Source: Zoogloea oleivorans (GTDB taxonomy: Bacteria; Pseudomonadota; Gammaproteobacteria; Burkholderiales; Rhodocyclaceae). From it: DNA of 64,000 bases. The notes beneath the pieces were generated by a model. The model was not told where the DNA came from. It did no database searches and saw nothing but the letters and a program-made list of their open reading frames with translations. This document shows, piece by piece, positions 11,909 to 21,273 of this stretch. The translations under genes and the position numbers were made by a program. The stretch lies in the NCBI RefSeq assembly GCF_008107625.1, contig NZ_SDKK01000019.1:31487-95486 (forward strand). Reading direction: 5' to 3'. How positions within the stretch are numbered: position 1 is the first letter of the stretch; the number at the start of each line of letters is the position of its first letter.

Positions 11909-11937
11909 ACAATATCAAACCCGACCAAATCAATCAA
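11909..11937 (-). promoter_or_regulatory. predicted sigma-70 promoter of the isc operon
   Basis: On the minus strand, -35 TTGATT (11932-11937), 17-base spacer, -10 TATTGT (11909-11914). It lies inside and just after the IscR site, the usual arrangement for repression. Each hexamer matches the consensus in 4 of 6 positions. Confidence 0.6.
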
Positions 11938-11941
11938 CTAT
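11917..11941 (-). promoter_or_regulatory. IscR type 1 operator
   Basis: The 25 bases read on the minus strand agree with the known type 1 IscR consensus (ATASYYGACTRWWWYAGTCRRSTAT) at 22 positions by my count. The site overlaps the predicted -35 box and spacer, about 55 bases before iscR. Supports cluster-dependent repression of the whole operon. Confidence 0.8.
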
Positions 11942-11970
11942 TTCGCAGCCTGCCCAAAGCGCGCCAGCGC

Positions 11971-12735
11971 TCAATCGACCATCTTGCCGAGGCCCTGCGG
12001 GTCGAAGGCATCCTCCGACTTCAAAGCCCCTTCCACCGAGATTCCGGCGGCCACCAGTTGATCGACCAGCACGCGAATCCGCCGGTCGGTTTCTACAGCA
12101 TGGTCGAGCAGGCCGTGGAGCGCCTTCGACACCGGATCATCCAGGTCGCGGGTCACACCATAGGCGGTAAAACCCATCTGCTCGGCCTTGGCTTCACGCG
12201 CCTTGGCCGCTTCATCCTTGCCGGCTTCGATGACCCGTGCCGGGTTGCCGACCGCCGTCGCCCCTGCCGGAACCGGCTTGACGACCACCGCGTTGGAACC
12301 GACCTTGGCCCCGTCCCCCACCTCGAAACCGCCCAGCACCTTGGCCCCGGCACCAATCACCACGCCACGCCCGAGCGTCGGGTGACGCTTGGCGCCCCGA
12401 TAGAGGGAAGTACCGCCCAGGGTCACGCCCTGGTAGATCGTGCAGTCATCGCCCACTTCGGCAGTTTCGCCAATGACCACACCCATGCCGTGATCGATGA
12501 AGACGCGACGACCAACAGTAGCTCCCGGATGAATCTCGATACCGGTCAGCATCCGGCCGATGTGGCTGGTGAAACGCCCCACCCAGTAAAACCCGCGAAT
12601 CCACGCAGCGTGGGCAAAGCGATGCAGCCACAGGGCATGCATGCCGGGATAGCAGGTGAGCACTTCCCACCTGGAGCGTGCTGCCGGGTCCCGTTCGAGA
12701 ACGTTGGCCAGGTCTTCACGCAGACGAGTGAACAT
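11971..12735 (-). CDS. cysE: serine O-acetyltransferase
   Basis: Makes O-acetylserine from serine and acetyl-CoA, the first step of cysteine synthesis. 254 residues from ATG 12735 (MFTRLREDL), preceded by GGGGAG 9 bases upstream; the longer frame to 12765 lacks a ribosome binding site. Hexapeptide left-handed beta-helix from about residue 65 ([35 protein letters not shown]). A C-terminal extension of about 80 residues follows the helix. It lies directly upstream of the isc promoter on the same strand, linking cysteine supply to cysteine desulfurases. Confidence 0.95.
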   Translation of the reverse strand: MFTRLREDLANVLERDPAARSRWEVLTCYPGMHALWLHRFAHAAWIRGFYWVGRFTSHIGRMLTGIEIHPGATVGRRVFIDHGMGVVIGETAEVGDDCTIYQGVTLGGTSLYRGAKRHPTLGRGVVIGAGAKVLGGFEVGDGAKVGSNAVVVKPVPAGATAVGNPARVIEAGKDEAAKAREAKAEQMGFTAYGVTRDLDDPVSKALHGLLDHAVETDRRIRVLVDQLVAAGISVEGALKSEDAFDPQGLGKMVD

Positions 12736-12830
12736 GAGAGGAAACTCCCCGAAATTGAAGCGCACTTGCGCCTGCCCGCCTGCCAGTACACAGCAGGGAC
12801 GAGCCAGATTTTATTTCCGACTATTTTAGT

Positions 12831-13553
12831 CTACTTCTTTTCAAAGGCCGTCAGCATCCCTCGCAGAATGTTGATTTCGTCCTTTTCCAGCCGGATGCGC
12901 CCGTAAAGACGCCGCAAACGGGGCCACAAGCGCTTGGAGTTGGTCGGGTTAAAAAACCCGCTGGCGGTAATTGCCCGATCCAGATGGGCATAAAAACCTT
13001 CGATCTGCTCAAAGGTTGCCGGTTCAAATTCCGTTGCCGGTGCGTTGCCGGGATCCAGTGCGGCCATGCGCAGCTCGTAGCACAGCAGTTGCACCGCAGC
13101 GCCGAGATTGAGCGACGAATACGTTTCGCTCACCGGTACCTTCACCGGCATGTGGCACAGGGCCACATCCTCGTTGGAAAGCCCCATGGTCTCGTTGCCG
13201 AAGACCAAAGCCACGTCGCCACTGGCCGCAAGCTGGACGAGATCGCCCGCCGCCTCCCGCGCCCACTTCATCGGCACAGCCATTTCGCGCCGGCGGGCCG
13301 TCATCGCCGCAGCGAAGACCGTACCCTCCAGCGCCTCGGCGAGCGTACCGACAACCCGCGCATTGGCGAGGATATCGTCAGCTCCGGCCGCCCGGGCGGT
13401 AGCCACCGGGTCGGGAAACGACTGGGGATTGACGAGCACCAGATGCGACAGACCCATGGTTTTCATGGCTCTTGCCGCTGCGCCGATATTGCCGGGATGA
13501 CTGGTTCGGGAGAGAACGACACGCACGCGCTCAAGCGCGTTATCGAGGTTCAT
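12831..13553 (-). CDS. trmJ: tRNA (cytidine/uridine-2'-O-)-methyltransferase TrmJ
   Basis: SPOUT-class methyltransferase that methylates position 32 of several tRNAs. 240 residues from ATG 13553 ([17 protein letters not shown]); the frame extends to 13598 without support. Motifs: [46 protein letters not shown], all typical of TrmJ, with the C-terminal helical extension. It is divergent from suhB with an 79-base gap, a pairing common in proteobacteria. Confidence 0.94.
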   Translation of the reverse strand: MNLDNALERVRVVLSRTSHPGNIGAAARAMKTMGLSHLVLVNPQSFPDPVATARAAGADDILANARVVGTLAEALEGTVFAAAMTARRREMAVPMKWAREAAGDLVQLAASGDVALVFGNETMGLSNEDVALCHMPVKVPVSETYSSLNLGAAVQLLCYELRMAALDPGNAPATEFEPATFEQIEGFYAHLDRAITASGFFNPTNSKRLWPRLRRLYGRIRLEKDEINILRGMLTAFEKK

Positions 13554-13632
13554 ATTAAAATATGCGGTTTTCCAAATTAGAGTCGACCGGTGGGCCATTC
13601 ATGCCCGGGCCGGCAGACCTTGCCAGACACCC

Positions 13633-14439
13633 ATGCATCCCACTCTGAACATCGCCATCAAGGCCGCACGCCGTGCCGCCACCGTCATTAACCGGGCTTC
13701 GCTCGACCTGGATTTGCTCCGCGTCGAGACCAAGTCCCCCAACGATTTTGTGACGGAAGTGGATCGGGCTGCCGAAGAAGCCATCATCCAGGTGCTCCGT
13801 GAGGCCTATCCGAGCCACAGCATTTTAGCAGAAGAGTCCGGCGAGACCGGCCCGGAGGCTGACACCGAATACCAATGGATCATCGATCCGCTCGATGGCA
13901 CCACCAACTTCATCCACGGTTTTCCCCAGTACGCGATCTCCATCGCGCTGGCTCGCCGGGGTGTGGTCGAACAGGCCGTCGTCTTCGATCCGAACCGCAA
14001 CGAGCTGTTTACCGCCTCCAAGGGCGCCGGCGCATTCCTCAACGACCGTCGCATCCGCGTCTCCAAGCGCCTCAAGCTGCAGGATGCACTGGTTGGCACC
14101 GGCTTCCCCTACCGCCAGTTTTCCCACATCGACACTTACCTGGCAATCTTCAAGGAACTGACCCAGAAGACTGCCGGCCTGCGTCGTCCGGGTGCCGCTG
14201 CACTCGATCTGGCCTACGTGGCCGCCGGTCGCCTGGACGCCTTCTGGGAATTCGGCCTGTCGCCGTGGGACATGGCTGCAGGCAGCCTGCTGATCAGTGA
14301 AGCGGGCGGCCTGGTCAGCGATCTGTCAGGCGAGTCCGGCTACCTCGCTTCCGGCAATGTCGTGGCCGGCACGCCCAAGGTCTTTCCCCCGCTGCTGCAG
14401 CTCATCCAGGGCCACTGCGGCGACAAGCTGAGCGTCTGA
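13633..14439 (+). CDS. suhB: inositol-1-monophosphatase (SuhB family)
   Basis: Mg-dependent phosphatase of the FIG superfamily; SuhB in E. coli also acts in rRNA antitermination complexes. 268 residues. Metal-site motifs EESG (near residue 67), DPLDGTTNF (near 87) and [15 protein letters not shown] (near 217) are intact. ATG 13633 has only a weak ribosome binding site. The next gene starts 9 bases downstream. Confidence 0.95.
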   Translation: MHPTLNIAIKAARRAATVINRASLDLDLLRVETKSPNDFVTEVDRAAEEAIIQVLREAYPSHSILAEESGETGPEADTEYQWIIDPLDGTTNFIHGFPQYAISIALARRGVVEQAVVFDPNRNELFTASKGAGAFLNDRRIRVSKRLKLQDALVGTGFPYRQFSHIDTYLAIFKELTQKTAGLRRPGAAALDLAYVAAGRLDAFWEFGLSPWDMAAGSLLISEAGGLVSDLSGESGYLASGNVVAGTPKVFPPLLQLIQGHCGDKLSV

Positions 14440-14448
14440 TCCATCGCG

Positions 14449-15063
14449 ATGGCGATCCGCGCCCTTCTCCGCCTCGTGCTGGCGAGCCTGATGCTCGCCG
14501 GCACGTCGGCTTTTGCCGGCACCGTCCTGGTGTGGGGCGACAGCCTGTCCGCCGGCTACGGCCTGCGTCCCAACGAAGCCTGGCCGATACTGCTGGAGCA
14601 GCGGATCGGCGAATCGAAACTTCCCCACAAGGTGATAAACGCCAGCATCAGTGGCGAAACCACGGCTGGCGGCCGCAGCCGCTTACCCGCCGCGCTGCAA
14701 GCCTACAAGCCATCGGTGGTCATCATCGAACTCGGCGCCAATGACGGTCTGCGCGGCCTTCCCGCAAGCGCCATGGCGGCCAACCTGCAGGCCATGATCG
14801 ACGCCAGCAAGCAGGCCGGCGCAAAGGTACTGCTGATCGGCATGCGCATGCCGCCCAACTACGGGCCGGACTACACAAGCCGCTTCGAGAACGCCTTCCT
14901 GGATCTGGCCAAAGCCAACAAGACCCGCCTCGTTCCCTTCATGATGGAAGGCTTTGCCGACAAGCGGAACTACTTCCAGCAGGATGGCATCCACCCCGTC
15001 GCAGATGCCCAGCCGGTCATCCTCGACACCATCTGGCAGCAACTCAAACCCCTGCTGCGCTAA
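14449..15063 (+). CDS. tesA: periplasmic GDSL esterase/thioesterase I/lysophospholipase L1 (TesA-like)
   Basis: SGNH-fold hydrolase acting on acyl thioesters, aryl esters and lysophospholipids in the periplasm. 204 residues with a Sec signal peptide (about 1-23, ending SAFA). Block I is GDSLSAGYGL with nucleophile S32; ELGANDGLRGLP and the catalytic Asp/His pair in DGIHPVAD are present. Likely cotranscribed with suhB; converges on the methyltransferase gene with an 11-base gap. Confidence 0.92.
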   Translation: MAIRALLRLVLASLMLAGTSAFAGTVLVWGDSLSAGYGLRPNEAWPILLEQRIGESKLPHKVINASISGETTAGGRSRLPAALQAYKPSVVIIELGANDGLRGLPASAMAANLQAMIDASKQAGAKVLLIGMRMPPNYGPDYTSRFENAFLDLAKANKTRLVPFMMEGFADKRNYFQQDGIHPVADAQPVILDTIWQQLKPLLR

Positions 15064-15074
15064 ACCCCCATCGT

Positions 15075-15620
15075 TCAGGGCAGACGCAACGACGGGTTGT
15101 GTCCCTTGACGGCGCAAATACGCTGAACCACCGCCGGCTTTGGCTCCACAACCTCGCCCTGTTCATAGGCGATCACCGTACACGCGTCAGCCACCCGCTC
15201 GAACAATTCGTGGGAGCGCAACAGAAAATCCGGATTGCTGGGCTTGCCGAAACGTTCGTTGCCGACCATGAAGGTTTCGTAGATCAGCACGCCGCCCGGA
15301 TTGAGCGCAGTCAGCAGGAGTGGCAGGCGCGGGCGAAACAGGTAGTTGGTGACGATGATCCCGTCGAAATGTCGCCCCGCATAAGGCCATGGCCCCTCCT
15401 CGAGATCCGCCTCGCGGGTCGCCACGTGGGGCACGCCGGCGAGCAGCTCCAGCGCCACCGCGTCCTGATCCACGGCTTCGATCCGGAAGCCCTTGCTGGC
15501 CAGCCAGCGGGTATGACGCCCGCTGCCGCAGGCAAAATCCAGAACCTCGCCACCCGCCGCAATCATCGACGCAAAGCGCGTCACCCAGGGCGAAGGGGTC
15601 AGGGCACCAACGTGACGCAT
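15075..15620 (-). CDS. class I SAM-dependent methyltransferase (TehB-like), substrate unknown
   Basis: 181 residues from ATG 15620, chosen because it forms a TGATG overlap with the stop of the upstream dehydrogenase; the frame continues to 15644 inside that gene. Rossmann SAM-binding motif VLDFACGSGRHTRWLA near residues 27-42, acidic residue in IEAVDQDAVAL, and the later strand IVTNYLF. It resembles short methyltransferases annotated as TehB or UbiE-like, but no substrate motif is recognisable. Confidence 0.82.
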   Translation of the reverse strand: MRHVGALTPSPWVTRFASMIAAGGEVLDFACGSGRHTRWLASKGFRIEAVDQDAVALELLAGVPHVATREADLEEGPWPYAGRHFDGIIVTNYLFRPRLPLLLTALNPGGVLIYETFMVGNERFGKPSNPDFLLRSHELFERVADACTVIAYEQGEVVEPKPAVVQRICAVKGHNPSLRLP

Positions 15621-17080
15621 CACTTGTCGATCCCTCCGATGCACAGGTATTTCATTTCAAGGTACTCGTCGATGCCGTAACGGGAGCCCTCGCGCCCGAC
15701 GCCCGACTGCTTGATGCCGCCAAAAGGCGACACTTCATTGGAAATGATGCCGGTGTTGATACCGACCATACCGTACTCCAGCGCCTCACCGACACGAAAG
15801 ACACGCCCCACATCGCGGGCAAAAAAGTAAGCCGCCAGGCCGAACTCGGTATCGTTGGCCATCTGAATGGCCTCATCTTCGGTCTTGAAACGAAACAGCG
15901 GCGCCACCGGACCGAAAGTTTCTTCGCGGGCAACTCGCATGTCCGGCGTGACATTCACCAGCACCGTCGGCTCATAGAACAACTTGCCGGCTGCATGGCG
16001 CTTGCCGCCGACAAGTACCCGCCCCCCTTTGGCCAGCGCGTCGGCCACATGCGCTTCCACCTTCAGCACCGCATCGTCATCGATCAGCGGACCGACATTT
16101 ACACCGGCCTCCAGCCCGTTGCCGATGGAGAAGGTCTTCACCGCCTCGGCAAGCTTGGCCGCAAACTCGTCATACACCGAATCCTGAACAAGCAAGCGGT
16201 TGGCGCAGACACAAGTCTGCCCCGCATTGCGATACTTGGAAACCAGCGCACCGGCTACCGCAGCATCGATATCCGCGTCGTCGAAAACGATGAAGGGCGC
16301 ATTTCCCCCCAGCTCCAGCGACAGCTTCTTGATCGTCGGCGCACACTGAGCCATCAACAACCGGCCGATCTCCGTCGAGCCGGTGAAAGACAGTTTGCGG
16401 ACAATCGGGCTGCCGGTCAGCACACCGCCAATCGCCACCGGATCGCCGGTCAGCACATTGAAGACCCCCGTCGGAAAGCCAGCCTGCTGGGCAAGCTCGG
16501 CCAGTGCCAGCGCAGTGAACGGAGTTTGCTCGGCCGGCTTGACCACCACAGTACAACCCGCAGCCAGCGCCGGGGCAACCTTGCGGGTAATCATCGCGGC
16601 CGGAAAATTCCACGGCGTGATCGCCGCACACACACCAATCGGCTGGCGAATCACCATCAAGCGGCGATCCACACCGGTGGTCGGCAGCGTGTCGCCATAG
16701 AGGCGCTTGGCTTCTTCGGCAAACCATTCGATGAAGGACGCGGCATAGACCACCTCTCCTTTTGCCTCGATCAGCGGCTTGCCCTGCTCCAGGGTCATCA
16801 TCCGTGCCAGATCGTCGGCATTGGCAAGAATCAGGTGATACCAGCGCTGCAGAATGGCGGCCCGCTCCCGTGCCAGCAAGCTGCGCCAGGCCGGCAAGGC
16901 AGCGTTGGCAGCATCCACAGCCCGAACGGTCTCGGCCCCCCCCATCCGGGGTACCTCGCCCAGCAATTCACCGGTCGCCGGATTGCTTACAGAAAAGCGG
17001 GTCTTGTCGTCGGCATCGCGCCACTGGCCATCCAGGAAAGCCTGTGAGCGGAAAAGCGAAGAATCCTTGAGGTTCTGCAT
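15620..17080 (-). CDS. gabD: NAD(P)-dependent succinate-semialdehyde dehydrogenase
   Basis: Aldehyde dehydrogenase that oxidises succinate semialdehyde to succinate. 486 residues, normal for GabD. Catalytic Cys in NAGQTCVCANR, general-base Glu in ELGGNAPFIVF, cofactor loop FTGSTEIG, and the C-terminal FGGIKQSGVGREGS. NAD(P) preference and glutarate-semialdehyde activity (DavD) cannot be separated from sequence. No gabT is adjacent. Coupled to the downstream methyltransferase. Confidence 0.92.
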   Translation of the reverse strand: MQNLKDSSLFRSQAFLDGQWRDADDKTRFSVSNPATGELLGEVPRMGGAETVRAVDAANAALPAWRSLLARERAAILQRWYHLILANADDLARMMTLEQGKPLIEAKGEVVYAASFIEWFAEEAKRLYGDTLPTTGVDRRLMVIRQPIGVCAAITPWNFPAAMITRKVAPALAAGCTVVVKPAEQTPFTALALAELAQQAGFPTGVFNVLTGDPVAIGGVLTGSPIVRKLSFTGSTEIGRLLMAQCAPTIKKLSLELGGNAPFIVFDDADIDAAVAGALVSKYRNAGQTCVCANRLLVQDSVYDEFAAKLAEAVKTFSIGNGLEAGVNVGPLIDDDAVLKVEAHVADALAKGGRVLVGGKRHAAGKLFYEPTVLVNVTPDMRVAREETFGPVAPLFRFKTEDEAIQMANDTEFGLAAYFFARDVGRVFRVGEALEYGMVGINTGIISNEVSPFGGIKQSGVGREGSRYGIDEYLEMKYLCIGGIDK

Positions 17081-17202
17081 GGGTCTGGGTCATCGTCCTG
17101 ATTGATGCGGGCTCAGCATGGGCCGCGTCCTGCTCTGATGTCGACAGGCCCCGCGGGTTCCCCCGGCGCAGCCCTTTCGACGTCCAGCCCAAACCATAAA
17201 TG

Positions 17203-17229
17203 AAAATGGGCGCCGAAGCGCCCATTTTT
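17203..17229 (-). terminator. intrinsic terminator after pnp
   Basis: Inverted repeat AAAATGGGCGC-CGAA-GCGCCCATTTTT, 20 bases after the pnp stop; the stem is A/T-flanked on both sides and so could work in both directions. A similar ATGGGCG/CGCCCAT terminator occurs before rimP. Confidence 0.85.
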
Positions 17230-17249
17230 CTGAAACCGAAGCCTGAATA

Positions 17250-19346
17250 TTACTGGGCTTGTTCGTTCAGCAGAGCCTTCATCGACAGGCGCACGCGGCC
17301 CTTTTCGTCGGTCTCGAGCACCTTGACGCGAACGACCTGACCTTCTTTAAGGTAGTCGGCCACGGCATTGACGCGCTCATTGGCGATCTGGGAGACGTGC
17401 AGCAGGCCGTCACGACCCGGCATGATATTGATGATGGCGCCGAAATCGAGAATGCGCAGCACCGGGCCTTCGTAGACCTTGCCGACTTCCACTTCAGCGG
17501 TGATGTCCTCGATGCGCTTCTTGGCGACCTGGGCACCTTCCGAGCTGACGGAAGAAATGGTCACGTTGCCATCATCGGTGATTTCGATGATGGTGCCGGT
17601 TTCTTCCTGCAGACCACGGATGACAGCGCCGCCCTTGCCGATCACGTCGCGGATCTTTTCCGGATTGATCTTCAGGGTGATCATGCGCGGGGCGAAGGTC
17701 GAAACCTCGTCACGAGCACCTTCCAGCGCGGTCTTCATCAGGCCGAGGATGTGCAGACGACCTTCCTTGGCCTGAGCCAGGGCAACCTGCATGATTTCCT
17801 TGGTGATGCCGAGGATCTTGATGTCCATCTGCAGCGCGGTCACACCGTTTTCGGTACCGGCCACCTTGAAGTCCATGTCGCCGAGGTGATCTTCGTCGCC
17901 GAGGATATCGGTCAGCACGGCAAAACGGCCACCATCCTTGATCAGGCCCATGGCGATACCGGCCACCGGCGAGCTCAGGGGAACGCCCGCGTCCATCATG
18001 GCCAGCGAACCGCCACACACGGACGCCATCGAGCTGGAGCCGTTGGATTCGGTGATCTCGGATACCACACGCACGGTGTAGCTGAACTCTTCCTTGCTCG
18101 GCAGCACACCCAGCAGGGCGCGCTTGGCCAGACGGCCATGACCGATTTCACGACGCTTCGGCGAACCGAAACGGCCACATTCACCGGTGGAGAACGGGGG
18201 GAAGTTGTAGTGCAGCATGAAACGTTCGCGGTATTCACCGGCAACCGCATCAATGATCTGCTCGTCACGGCCGGTGCCAAGGGTGGTCACCACCAGCGCC
18301 TGGGTTTCGCCACGGGTAAACAGGGCGGAACCGTGGGTACGGGGCAGCACGCCGACACGAATGTCGATCGGGCGCACGGTACGGGTGTCACGACCGTCGA
18401 TGCGGGGCTCGCCACTCAGGATGCGACCACGAACGACCTTGGCTTCCAGATCGAAGATGATGTTGTTGACGGTGTTGGCGTCAAACTCGATGCCTTCGGC
18501 GACGAGCGTGGCGTGCACTTCCTTGCCGATAGCCGACAGTTGCTGCGAACGGGCCTGCTTGGCGGTAATACGGAAAGCTTCGTCAACCTTGGCACCGGCG
18601 ATCTCGGTCACGCGGGCGATCAGCGGCTCGTTCTTGGCCGGAGCCTGCCAGTCCCACTCGGGCTTGCCAGCCAGCTCAACCAGTTCGTTGATGGCGGTGA
18701 TGGCAGCCTGCATCTGGGTGTGGCCGAACACTACGCCGCCCAGCATCACATCTTCGGGCAGTTCGAGGGCTTCGGATTCCACCATCAGCACGGCGGTGTC
18801 GGTACCGGCAACCACCAGGTTCATCTTGCTGGTCTGCAGCTGGGTGGCAGTCGGGTTGAGGATGTACTCACCGTTCTCGAAACCCACGCGGCAGGCGCCG
18901 ATCGGGCCAGCAAACGGAATGCCGGCGATAGCCAGCGCAGCGGAGGCAGCGATCATCGCGGGGATGTCGGCATCCACTTCCGGATTCAGGGACACAACCT
19001 GCGCGATGACCTGCACTTCGTTGTAGAAGCCTTCCGGGAAGAGCGGACGGATCGGACGGTCGATCAGGCGGGAGGTCAGCGTTTCCTTCTCGGTCGGACG
19101 ACCTTCGCGCTTGAAGAAGCCACCAGGGATACGGCCGGCTGCGTAAAATTTTTCAACGTAATCAACAGTCAGCGGGAAGAAATCCTGACCCGGCTTGGCG
19201 TTCTTCGCCGCCACCACGGTCGCCAGCACCACGGTGTCGTCCATGGTGATAAGCACTGCGCCATGGGCTTGACGGGCGACTTCGCCGGTCTCCATGGTTA
19301 CAGTGTGGGAGCCGTAGGTAAAACTCTTCTTGATTGCGGTAGGCAA
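17250..19346 (-). CDS. pnp: polyribonucleotide nucleotidyltransferase (PNPase)
   Basis: Phosphorolytic 3'-5' exoribonuclease of the degradosome. About 698 residues: two RNase PH domains, a KH domain ([20 protein letters not shown]) and a C-terminal S1 domain ([23 protein letters not shown]). The longest frame starts at ATG 19361, but TTG 19346 is preceded by AAAGGA at 6 bases and gives [12 protein letters not shown], matching where the family usually begins; I chose TTG. It follows rpsO, the usual order, with hairpins between them. Confidence 0.95.
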   Translation of the reverse strand: MPTAIKKSFTYGSHTVTMETGEVARQAHGAVLITMDDTVVLATVVAAKNAKPGQDFFPLTVDYVEKFYAAGRIPGGFFKREGRPTEKETLTSRLIDRPIRPLFPEGFYNEVQVIAQVVSLNPEVDADIPAMIAASAALAIAGIPFAGPIGACRVGFENGEYILNPTATQLQTSKMNLVVAGTDTAVLMVESEALELPEDVMLGGVVFGHTQMQAAITAINELVELAGKPEWDWQAPAKNEPLIARVTEIAGAKVDEAFRITAKQARSQQLSAIGKEVHATLVAEGIEFDANTVNNIIFDLEAKVVRGRILSGEPRIDGRDTRTVRPIDIRVGVLPRTHGSALFTRGETQALVVTTLGTGRDEQIIDAVAGEYRERFMLHYNFPPFSTGECGRFGSPKRREIGHGRLAKRALLGVLPSKEEFSYTVRVVSEITESNGSSSMASVCGGSLAMMDAGVPLSSPVAGIAMGLIKDGGRFAVLTDILGDEDHLGDMDFKVAGTENGVTALQMDIKILGITKEIMQVALAQAKEGRLHILGLMKTALEGARDEVSTFAPRMITLKINPEKIRDVIGKGGAVIRGLQEETGTIIEITDDGNVTISSVSSEGAQVAKKRIEDITAEVEVGKVYEGPVLRILDFGAIINIMPGRDGLLHVSQIANERVNAVADYLKEGQVVRVKVLETDEKGRVRLSMKALLNEQAQ

Positions 19347-19408
19347 AAGATGTCCTTTCATTCAATCGGTTGGCGGCAAACAACAACCGCACGCGTAACC
19401 GAGGTAAA

Positions 19409-19472
19409 GCGCCGTTTTCTCTGGCGCATAGATGTGACAAAGCCGGCGAAGCCTCACGGACTTACACCGGCT
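19409..19472 (-). other. hairpins in the rpsO-pnp intergenic region
   Basis: Two stems lie between rpsO and pnp: AGCCGG/CCGGCT (19441-19472), followed by TTTG, and GCGCC/GGCGC (19409-19427), followed by TTTA. In other proteobacteria this region holds a leaky rpsO terminator and the RNase III site used in PNPase autoregulation; a similar role here is inference. Confidence 0.45.
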
Positions 19473-19543
19473 GTGCCCATGATCAAACCTGCGCAAAATG
19501 CGGCAGGGTTGTCACGTTCGGTACTGAAGCGTCTTCTATCCGC

Positions 19544-19813
19544 TTACTTGCGCAGACCCAGACGGCCGATCAGCTCACGATAGCTGTCGACATTCTTGCG
19601 CTTCAGGTAGTCCAGGAGCTTGCGACGCTGGCTAACCATCATCAGCAGGCCACGGCGGGAGTGATGATCCTTGACGTTAGCCTTGAAGTGGCCGGTCAGA
19701 TCGTTGATGCGCGCGGTCAGCAGAGCGACTTGCACTTCCGGGGAACCGGTATCGCCTTGGGCACGCTGGTAGTCACCAACGATTTGCGCTTTTTGTACAG
19801 TGGAGATTGCCAT
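19544..19813 (-). CDS. rpsO: 30S ribosomal protein S15
   Basis: Primary 16S rRNA-binding protein of the small subunit platform. 89 residues, exact family length, with [39 protein letters not shown] and the C-terminal GLRK. ATG 19813, downstream of a strong promoter at 19852-19881 and followed by pnp. Confidence 0.98.
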   Translation of the reverse strand: MAISTVQKAQIVGDYQRAQGDTGSPEVQVALLTARINDLTGHFKANVKDHHSRRGLLMMVSQRRKLLDYLKRKNVDSYRELIGRLGLRK

Positions 19814-19851
19814 TGTTTAACTCGGTTAGTTTTAGCCTTGCGAAGCGCGCG

Positions 19852-19881
19852 ATTATATCGAACCGGCGCAGGATAACTCAA
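19852..19881 (-). promoter_or_regulatory. strong sigma-70 promoter for rpsO-pnp
   Basis: On the minus strand, perfect -10 TATAAT (19852-19857), 18-base spacer and -35 TTGAGT (19876-19881). It lies in the short gap after the truB stop, about 40 bases before rpsO. Confidence 0.75.
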
Positions 19882-19887
19882 GACATT

Positions 19888-20805
19888 TCATTGATTACCG
19901 GTGGCTACGAGGCGCATCGGCACCAGCGTCCCACCGTCCCCAAGGGTCCCTACGCCAAGGAAACGCTCCCCGTCATAGGCCCGAAACATCTCACCCACCG
20001 CGCCGCTCAAGCCTTGCGCAGACTGACCGTGGGTGAAACTCCTTGTCTGATTTGCATCGAGTTGAAGCACAGCCAGGTGCACCAACAAGGCATCGACAGG
20101 TGCCAGACGGGCATCCCTGTCGTCAGCCTCCAAAGCCTCGAAGTCGGCAAGCGAAATCGACGCCTCCAGCGTGAATGGCCCGACCTTGGTCCGCCGCAAA
20201 GCGGTCAGATGGGCACCACAACCGAGGAAAGCCCCGAGATCCGAGGCCAGCGTGCGTACGTAAGTCCCCTTGCTGCAATCCACCCTCACCATCAGGCTGT
20301 CCCCATTCCGACTCAGCAAGTCGAAACGGTGAATGGTCACGCGCCGCGGCTCACGTGGAATATCAACACCCGCACGGGCATACTCGTAGAGCGCCTTGCC
20401 ATGGTGCTTGAGCGCCGAATACATCGGCGGAACCTGATCGATCTCGCCACGCAGGCGCACCAGTGCCGCCTCGATCTCCGCATCGGACACATTGACGGCC
20501 AAAGTTTCCAGGACCTCGCCTTCGGCATCCGCGGTCGTCGTCGTCACCCCCAGCAAGACCGTCGCATCGTAAGACTTGTCGGCATCAAGCAGGGTCTGGG
20601 AGAACTTCGTCGCCTCGCCAAAGGTGAGCGGCAACAAGCCACTGGCCAATGGATCCAGCGTACCCGTATGGCCACCCTTGGCAGCATTCAACAGGCGCCT
20701 GGCTTTCTGCAGGGCGCGATTCGAACTTAAACCGACAGGCTTATCGAGAAACAGCACGCCATCGACGACACGCCGCTGCACACGACGCTGGGGAGCTTGA
20801 GCCAA
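19888..20805 (-). CDS. truB: tRNA pseudouridine(55) synthase
   Basis: Makes pseudouridine 55 in the T-loop of tRNAs. 305 residues; catalytic Asp in GGHTGTLDPLASGLLP near residue 51, and the motif KSYDATVLLG. TTG start at 20805 is supported by CAGGAAG 7 bases upstream; no ATG lies near. Placed between rbfA and rpsO, the standard order of the nusA-infB block. Confidence 0.96.
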   Translation of the reverse strand: MAQAPQRRVQRRVVDGVLFLDKPVGLSSNRALQKARRLLNAAKGGHTGTLDPLASGLLPLTFGEATKFSQTLLDADKSYDATVLLGVTTTTADAEGEVLETLAVNVSDAEIEAALVRLRGEIDQVPPMYSALKHHGKALYEYARAGVDIPREPRRVTIHRFDLLSRNGDSLMVRVDCSKGTYVRTLASDLGAFLGCGAHLTALRRTKVGPFTLEASISLADFEALEADDRDARLAPVDALLVHLAVLQLDANQTRSFTHGQSAQGLSGAVGEMFRAYDGERFLGVGTLGDGGTLVPMRLVATGNQ

Positions 20806-20850
20806 ACGGGAAACTTCCTGAAAAGGCGACGCAAAAGCGTCGCCGGAAAA

Positions 20851-21270
20851 TCAAACAGCCGAATCCGGATCCTTCTTTACATCATCAGCAACTTCACCCG
20901 CCTCCTCGGCAAGGTGACGATCAGCTTCGATAGCCTTGTCGATCAAGGCAGAAATCCGGTTGCCGGTTTCCACCGACGGATCGTAGTGAAAATGCAGCTC
21001 GGGCAAAGTGTGGATACGAATGCGCTTACCCAGTTCGCGGCGCAGGAAACTGCTGGCTCGACGTAATCCTTGCTGGATTTCGGCGAGCCCCTCCTGGCCG
21101 GTCATGGAGGTGAAGAACACCTTGGCGTGGGCGTAATCCGGCGTGATCTCCACGTCGGTCAGAGTAATGAAACCGACACGGGGATCCTTGACTTCGAGCC
21201 GGATCAGCTCCGCCAGTTCGCGACGGACCTGCTCCGCCACGCGCTGGCCACGGGAAAACTCCTTGGGCAT
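20851..21270 (-). CDS. rbfA: 30S ribosome-binding factor A
   Basis: KH-like 16S rRNA maturation factor acting on the 30S subunit. 139 residues; SRGQRVAEQVRRELAELI at the N-terminus and DYAHAKVFFTSM in the core. ATG 21270 is 3 bases after the infB stop. The C-terminus is acidic and short. Confidence 0.96.
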   Translation of the reverse strand: MPKEFSRGQRVAEQVRRELAELIRLEVKDPRVGFITLTDVEITPDYAHAKVFFTSMTGQEGLAEIQQGLRRASSFLRRELGKRIRIHTLPELHFHYDPSVETGNRISALIDKAIEADRHLAEEAGEVADDVKKDPDSAV

Positions 21271-21273
21271 GGC

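Noticed and set aside
17259..19583. 774-codon open frame opposite pnp
   Set aside because: Shadow of pnp, with His/Gln-rich composition typical of reversed coding strands.
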